Assembly: GCA_007125955.1 (NCBI GenBank)
Contig: SLCF01000020.1
Span: 1 to 48,651, forward strand
Direction of reading: 5' to 3'
DNA length: 48,651 nt
Source of the DNA: Bacteroidales bacterium
GTDB lineage: Bacteria; Bacteroidota; Bacteroidia; Bacteroidales; PUMT01
The translations under genes were made by a program, and so were the position numbers. Positions 44,928 through 48,651 of the stretch are shown piece after piece (the stretch's first letter is position 1; every line of letters begins with the position of its first letter). A model generated the notes under the pieces. It was not told where the DNA came from. It did no database searches and saw only the letters and a program-made list of their open reading frames with translations.

Positions 44928-45758
44928 ATGCCGGCAACAGAACAACAGGAAATGACATTTCTGGAACATCTTGAGGCACTTCGCTGGCACCTGGTGCGCT
45001 CAATTCTTGCAGTTGCTGTTATTGCAGCCGGAGCATTCATTTTTAAAGATATTATTTTCAATCATATACTGATAGCTCCAAAAACACCCGATTTTATCAC
45101 TAACCGCACATTGTGCAGTCTTGGAAATCTGATAGGCATAAGAGCTCTCTGTATAAATTCAGAGCCGTTCCAGCTTATTAACATCAATATGGCAGGACAG
45201 TTCACCACACACATAATGGTCTCCTTTTTTGTTGGAATAATACTGGCCTTCCCTTATTTGGTATTTGAAATGTGGAGATTTATAAGTCCGGCTCTTTACG
45301 ATAAGGAGAAAAATTATGCCCGCGGAGGGGTGTTTTATGTTTCTCTTCTTTTCCTCCTTGGAATAGTTTTCGCATATTTTGTTATAATTCCCCTGTCTGT
45401 GCATTTTCTCGGCTCATATTCTGTTAGTCACGAAGTAATCAACCAGATAAACCTTCTCTCATACATAACAACAGTAAGTTCTATAGCCCTTGCTGCAGGA
45501 CTCATATTTGAACTTCCTGTACTCATATTTATACTCTCAAAGCTGGGACTGGTCACACCCGAGTTCCTTAAAAAATACCGGCGGCATGCACTCGTCATTG
45601 TGCTGGCTCTTTCAGCGATTATTACACCTCCGGACGTGTTCAGCCAGATACTGGTTGCATTTCCGCTTATGTTTCTTTACGAGATAGGAATAAGGATTTC
45701 AAGGAAAATTGTTATGGAGCAAAATACTGTAATTCAGAAAAGCGAAAGGGAACAATAA
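44928..45758 (+). CDS. tatC: Sec-independent protein translocase TatC
   Basis: The 276-residue protein has six predicted membrane helices. The N-terminus EMTFLEHLEALRWHLVRS contains the conserved Glu and Arg that bind twin-arginine signals, and FPYLVFEMWRFISPALYDKEK and LSAIITPPDVFSQILVAFPL are family blocks. It recognises folded proteins for export. No tatA/B lies in this window. lptB is 63 nt downstream. Confidence 0.95.
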   Translation: MPATEQQEMTFLEHLEALRWHLVRSILAVAVIAAGAFIFKDIIFNHILIAPKTPDFITNRTLCSLGNLIGIRALCINSEPFQLININMAGQFTTHIMVSFFVGIILAFPYLVFEMWRFISPALYDKEKNYARGGVFYVSLLFLLGIVFAYFVIIPLSVHFLGSYSVSHEVINQINLLSYITTVSSIALAAGLIFELPVLIFILSKLGLVTPEFLKKYRRHALVIVLALSAIITPPDVFSQILVAFPLMFLYEIGIRISRKIVMEQNTVIQKSEREQ

Positions 45759-45821
45759 TTTTGGGATATAAGCCTTTAATTGGGAACAAATGAAACCTTG
45801 TAAAATAGAGAACCTCATATA

Positions 45822-46568
45822 ATGGGAGACACAGATAATAAAATGATACTTAGAACAGAGAATCTTGTCAAGAAATATCGCAAGCGTACAGTAGTGAACA
45901 ATGTCTCTTTCAGGGTAGGAGAAGGTGAAATAGCGGGTCTTTTGGGACCCAACGGTGCAGGTAAAACAACTTCATTTTACATGATAGTCGGGCTAATCAG
46001 ACCAAATGAAGGAAAAATCTTTCTGGATGATACAGACATAACCAATGAACCTGTTTACAAAAGGGCACAGAGGGGAATAGGTTATCTTCCGCAGGAACCT
46101 TCAATTTTCAGGCAGTTAAGCGTTGAAGACAATATTATGGCTATCCTGGAAATGTCCGGTATGCCAAAAAATGAACAAAAGGAAAGGCTTGAACAGTTAC
46201 TGGATGAATTTGGTTTGCAGCAGATCAGGAAAAGCAAGGGAATACAACTTTCAGGAGGTGAAAGAAGAAGAACCGAAATTGCGCGTTCCCTTGCACTGAA
46301 ACCAAAATTCATTTTGCTCGATGAACCTTTTGCCGGGGTTGACCCCATAGCAGTAGAAGATATTCAACAAATAGTGCTTGCACTTAAAAAGAAGAATATC
46401 GGAATTATCATAACCGACCATAATGTTCATGAGACACTTTCCATAACAGACCGGGCTTACCTTCTCTTTGAAGGCAAAATACTCAAATACGGAAATGCGG
46501 AAGAGCTTGCACAGGACGAACAGGTAAGAAAGTTATATCTTGGTCAAAGCTTTGAGCTGAGGCGCTAA
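45822..46568 (+). CDS. lptB: LPS export ABC transporter ATPase LptB
   Basis: The 248-residue protein has Walker A (GPNGAGKTT), the Q-loop ([17 protein letters not shown]), signature [13 protein letters not shown], Walker B ([13 protein letters not shown]) and the switch His in ITDHNV. The sequence matches the LptB subgroup of ABC ATPases, which powers LPS extraction from the inner membrane. Along with kdsD nearby, it points to LPS biogenesis. An alternative ATG at 45843 would shorten it by seven residues. Confidence 0.93.
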   Translation: MGDTDNKMILRTENLVKKYRKRTVVNNVSFRVGEGEIAGLLGPNGAGKTTSFYMIVGLIRPNEGKIFLDDTDITNEPVYKRAQRGIGYLPQEPSIFRQLSVEDNIMAILEMSGMPKNEQKERLEQLLDEFGLQQIRKSKGIQLSGGERRRTEIARSLALKPKFILLDEPFAGVDPIAVEDIQQIVLALKKKNIGIIITDHNVHETLSITDRAYLLFEGKILKYGNAEELAQDEQVRKLYLGQSFELRR

Positions 46569-46613
46569 AAATCAAGAAGAACCGTTTCTGAATTTTTTTT
46601 ATCCGGCAGCCGG

Positions 46614-46639
46614 GTTTCTGGAAATTTTTAATATCTTTG
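46614..46639 (+). promoter_or_regulatory. Promoter of tRNA-Leu
   Basis: TATCTTTG at 46632-46639 matches TAnnTTTG exactly, with a TTTC-like element at the -33 distance. The box ends 14 nt before the mature tRNA 5' end, an arrangement that mirrors the tRNA-Arg gene. Confidence 0.65.
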
Positions 46640-46653
46640 CGCAGAATTTCAGG

Positions 46654-46735
46654 GCGGATGTGGCGTAATTGGTAGCCGCGCCAGACTTAGGATCTGGTGC
46701 CTCACGGCGTGGGGGTTCGAGTCCCTCCATCCGCA
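46654..46735 (+). tRNA. tRNA-Leu (anticodon TAG)
   Basis: An 82-nt class II tRNA with acceptor stem GCGGATG/CATCCGC and A as discriminator. The anticodon stem is CCAGA/TCTGG with loop CTTAGGA, giving anticodon TAG at 46688-46690, which reads CUA and related leucine codons. The long variable arm and the T arm (GGGGG-TTCGAGT-CCCTC) are complete. CCA is not encoded. Confidence 0.96.
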
Positions 46736-46768
46736 CACAATAAACAGACCGCTGAACTTTCGGATAGG

Positions 46769-46793
46769 AAAACCGGCAGTTTTGCGGTTTTTT
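46769..46793 (+). terminator. Terminator of tRNA-Leu
   Basis: AAAACCG (46769-46775) pairs with CGGTTTT (46785-46791) around a 9-nt loop and runs into six T. It lies 34 nt after the tRNA and about 100 nt before tig, so it closes the tRNA transcript. Confidence 0.8.
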
Positions 46794-46894
46794 GAAATTT
46801 TGAACACAGGTTTCACTGTTCTCCGGTCATATCAGAGAATGTCTCTGAAGCTGATAATAAGTTAGTTAAAAACCTGACAAACCCTTTTTTACCA

Positions 46895-48253
46895 ATGAAC
46901 ATAACAAAAGAAATGAAAGGCGACCTCAATGCCATACTTAAGGTAGAGGTTAAAAAAGACGATTATAAACAGCAGCTTGATGATAAGCTGAAAGAGTATA
47001 AAAAGAATGCAAGAATTGACGGATTCAGGCCCGGAATGGTCCCGATGGGGATGATCAGGCGTATGTACCGAAAACCTCTGCTGCTGGAGGAGATCAATAA
47101 GCTGGTTTCTGAATCTCTAACAAAATACATAAGGGAGCAGGAATTGAACATTCTGGGAGAACCTCTTCCAAACAAAGAAATGCAGGAAACTCCCGATTTT
47201 GATAACCAGGAAGATTTTGAATTTGTTTTTGACATAGCCATTGCTCCTGAACCTGATGTCGATATTACCAAAAGCGATAAACTCCCATATTACGAAATCG
47301 ATGTTGATGATGAAATGCTTGACAAATATGCGGAGAGCTATGCAGGCCGTTTCGGCGAATCAGTAGAAGTTCAGGAAGTTGAAGAAAACGATATTATCCG
47401 AGCAGATCTCACACAGGTAAACGAAGGAGGTGATTTAATTGAGGATGGGATAACTGTTCAGGATTCAACCCTGTCAATTTCTGTAATAAAGGACGAAGAA
47501 ATTAAAAAGGCATTTCTGGGATCCAAACCGGGCGATATTTTTACAATCGACCTGAGAAAAGCATATCCAAATGACACCGAGCTGTCAAAAATACTTAAAA
47601 CGGAAAAAGAAATAATTGAGAATAAGCCATTGCATTTTCAGATTACTATAGAATCAATTTCAAGATGGGAAAAAGCTGAAATTAACCAGGAGCTGTTTGA
47701 CAAAGCATTTGGAGAAGGCGAAGTAAAATCGGAAGAGGAGTTCAGGGAAAGGATAGCAAAAGAGATATCCTTTCATTACAGACGCCAGAGTGACTATAAG
47801 CTGCTAATGGATATGCGGGATAAACTGATGAAAAAGTCTGAATTCGACCTTCCGGAAGATTTTCTAAAACGTTGGCTCCTTGAGTCAAATGAGAAAAAAA
47901 TTACAGAAGAACAACTGGAAAAGGAGTTTCCGGAATTCTTAAAGGGATTGAGATGGCAGCTTATACAGGACAGGATAATCAACAAGTTCGAACTGAAAGT
48001 CGAAAAAGAAGAAGTTGAAGAGCTGGCAAAAAACCATATCAAAATGCAGTTCAGACAATATGGAATGGGTGACATAGGAGAAGAGCATCTTGAAAACTAT
48101 GCTTCTGAACTTCTTAAAAAAGAGGATGAAAGGAGGAATCTCTACGAGCAGAAATATCAGGAGAAGATCATTGAGCTGGTTAAGGAGAAAGCGAGTCTCA
48201 ATACCAAAAAATTGAAGGAAGAAGAGTTTGCAAAAATGTTCAAGAATGAATAA
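46895..48253 (+). CDS. tig: Trigger factor
   Basis: The 452-residue chaperone has the ribosome-docking signature GFRPGMVP at about residues 43-50, in the N-terminal domain. A middle FKBP-like region is degenerate compared with E. coli (no clear active-site pattern). The long helical C-terminal arm region ends in a basic/acidic stretch. It binds nascent chains at the ribosome exit. clpP follows in the same direction after about 100 nt, a conserved order. Confidence 0.93.
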   Translation: MNITKEMKGDLNAILKVEVKKDDYKQQLDDKLKEYKKNARIDGFRPGMVPMGMIRRMYRKPLLLEEINKLVSESLTKYIREQELNILGEPLPNKEMQETPDFDNQEDFEFVFDIAIAPEPDVDITKSDKLPYYEIDVDDEMLDKYAESYAGRFGESVEVQEVEENDIIRADLTQVNEGGDLIEDGITVQDSTLSISVIKDEEIKKAFLGSKPGDIFTIDLRKAYPNDTELSKILKTEKEIIENKPLHFQITIESISRWEKAEINQELFDKAFGEGEVKSEEEFRERIAKEISFHYRRQSDYKLLMDMRDKLMKKSEFDLPEDFLKRWLLESNEKKITEEQLEKEFPEFLKGLRWQLIQDRIINKFELKVEKEEVEELAKNHIKMQFRQYGMGDIGEEHLENYASELLKKEDERRNLYEQKYQEKIIELVKEKASLNTKKLKEEEFAKMFKNE

Positions 48254-48355
48254 CTGTGCATAGCAGGGGGCAGAAAAAAGAATTTCAGGCAATTTGATTT
48301 ATTCAATTGGGTATTATTTCCTAAATTTACAAATATTTAACCAAACAGAATAATA

Positions 48356-48651
48356 ATGCAATCAAATGACGAATTCCGCAAATATGCAACATCCAAGGGA
48401 CTGAGCGGATCCAGGATAGACAGCTACAAATCATTAATAAACAGTTACATATCTCCCACAATTATTGAGGAGCGCCAGCTTAATATTGCTACGATGGATG
48501 TTTTCTCAAGGCTGATGATGGACAGGATTATTTTTCTTGGACTGCCCATAGACGATTATGTTGCCAATATAGTGCAGGCACAACTGTTATTCCTTGAATC
48601 ATCCGACCCTTCAAAGGATATCCAGATCTACATTAACAGTCCCGGCGGATC
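48356..48651 (+). CDS. clpP: ATP-dependent Clp protease proteolytic subunit (partial)
   Basis: The first 98 codons are present; the rest lies beyond the window end. The reading [27 protein letters not shown] and IYINSPGG is characteristic of ClpP, the last being the oxyanion-hole region. The catalytic Ser, His and Asp fall outside the window. The N-terminus has an extended leader ([16 protein letters not shown]) as in other Bacteroidota. The position after tig supports the call. Confidence 0.93.
   Translation, partial: MQSNDEFRKYATSKGLSGSRIDSYKSLINSYISPTIIEERQLNIATMDVFSRLMMDRIIFLGLPIDDYVANIVQAQLLFLESSDPSKDIQIYINSPGG

Overview
The window is a gene-dense chromosomal segment from a member of the Bacteroidota, most probably the order Bacteroidales or a close relative. 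The sequence supports this in several ways. Many genes are preceded by a -7 element of the form TAnnTTTG, and there is little sign of Shine-Dalgarno sites. The lineage-typical proteins include a DUF4271 membrane protein, a FISUMP-domain lipoprotein, an ATP synthase subunit a with a long exported N-terminal extension, a short epsilon subunit and a bacterial SUI1/eIF1 protein. No phage, transposase, plasmid or CRISPR signal was seen. The placement below phylum level is inference.

Layout. Positions 1-4030 hold a bidirectional terminator, tRNA-Arg(CCT), a CvpA-family protein, an AspT/YidE-type transporter, a small lysine-rich/acidic protein and a FISUMP lipoprotein. Positions 4380-4754 encode a stand-alone response-regulator receiver whose only upstream ATG is followed directly by a TAG codon. 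Positions 4941-7815 are the classic YceD-rpmF-plsX-fabH run (ribosome and fatty-acid/phospholipid initiation). A bactofilin and a 4-helix membrane protein then lead into atpB-E-F-H-A-G (8806-13879). A convergent Na/phosphate symporter and a divergently transcribed polyprenyl synthetase separate this block from atpD-atpC (17049-18875), so the F-type ATP synthase is split in two.

From 18992 to 25598 the minus strand carries a secreted metallopeptidase-like protein fused to a beta-propeller and a probable outer-membrane barrel, then SUI1, polA and queD. A P1-family peptidase follows on the plus strand. The minus strand then carries yidD, rnpA, hemD, a DUF4271 protein, a 14-helix-type MFS exporter and dtd. 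Positions 31659-37811 encode an exported S9 peptidase with an extra N-terminal domain and a pair of M16 proteins: one with the zinc motif, and one without it that carries a LolA-like tail. A strong 14-bp terminator separates these from a sodium:solute symporter, an ABC-2 exporter pair and recQ on the minus strand. The last part holds kdsD, tatC, lptB, tRNA-Leu(TAG), tig and the start of clpP, all on the plus strand.

How the genes fit together. Most are housekeeping genes: energy conversion, lipid and LPS synthesis (plsX, fabH, kdsD, lptB), DNA repair (polA, recQ), translation and RNA processing (rpmF, rnpA, dtd, SUI1, two tRNAs), protein export and quality control (tatC, yidD, tig, clpP). The accessory layer is dominated by at least five predicted exported peptidase-like proteins, which suggests a proteolytic lifestyle. 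I found no convincing undescribed defence or mobile system. The most unusual items are the receiver gene with ATG-TAG at its 5' end, the metallopeptidase/propeller/barrel fusion, the inactive-M16/LolA fusion and a cluster of small hairpins between hemD and rnpA.
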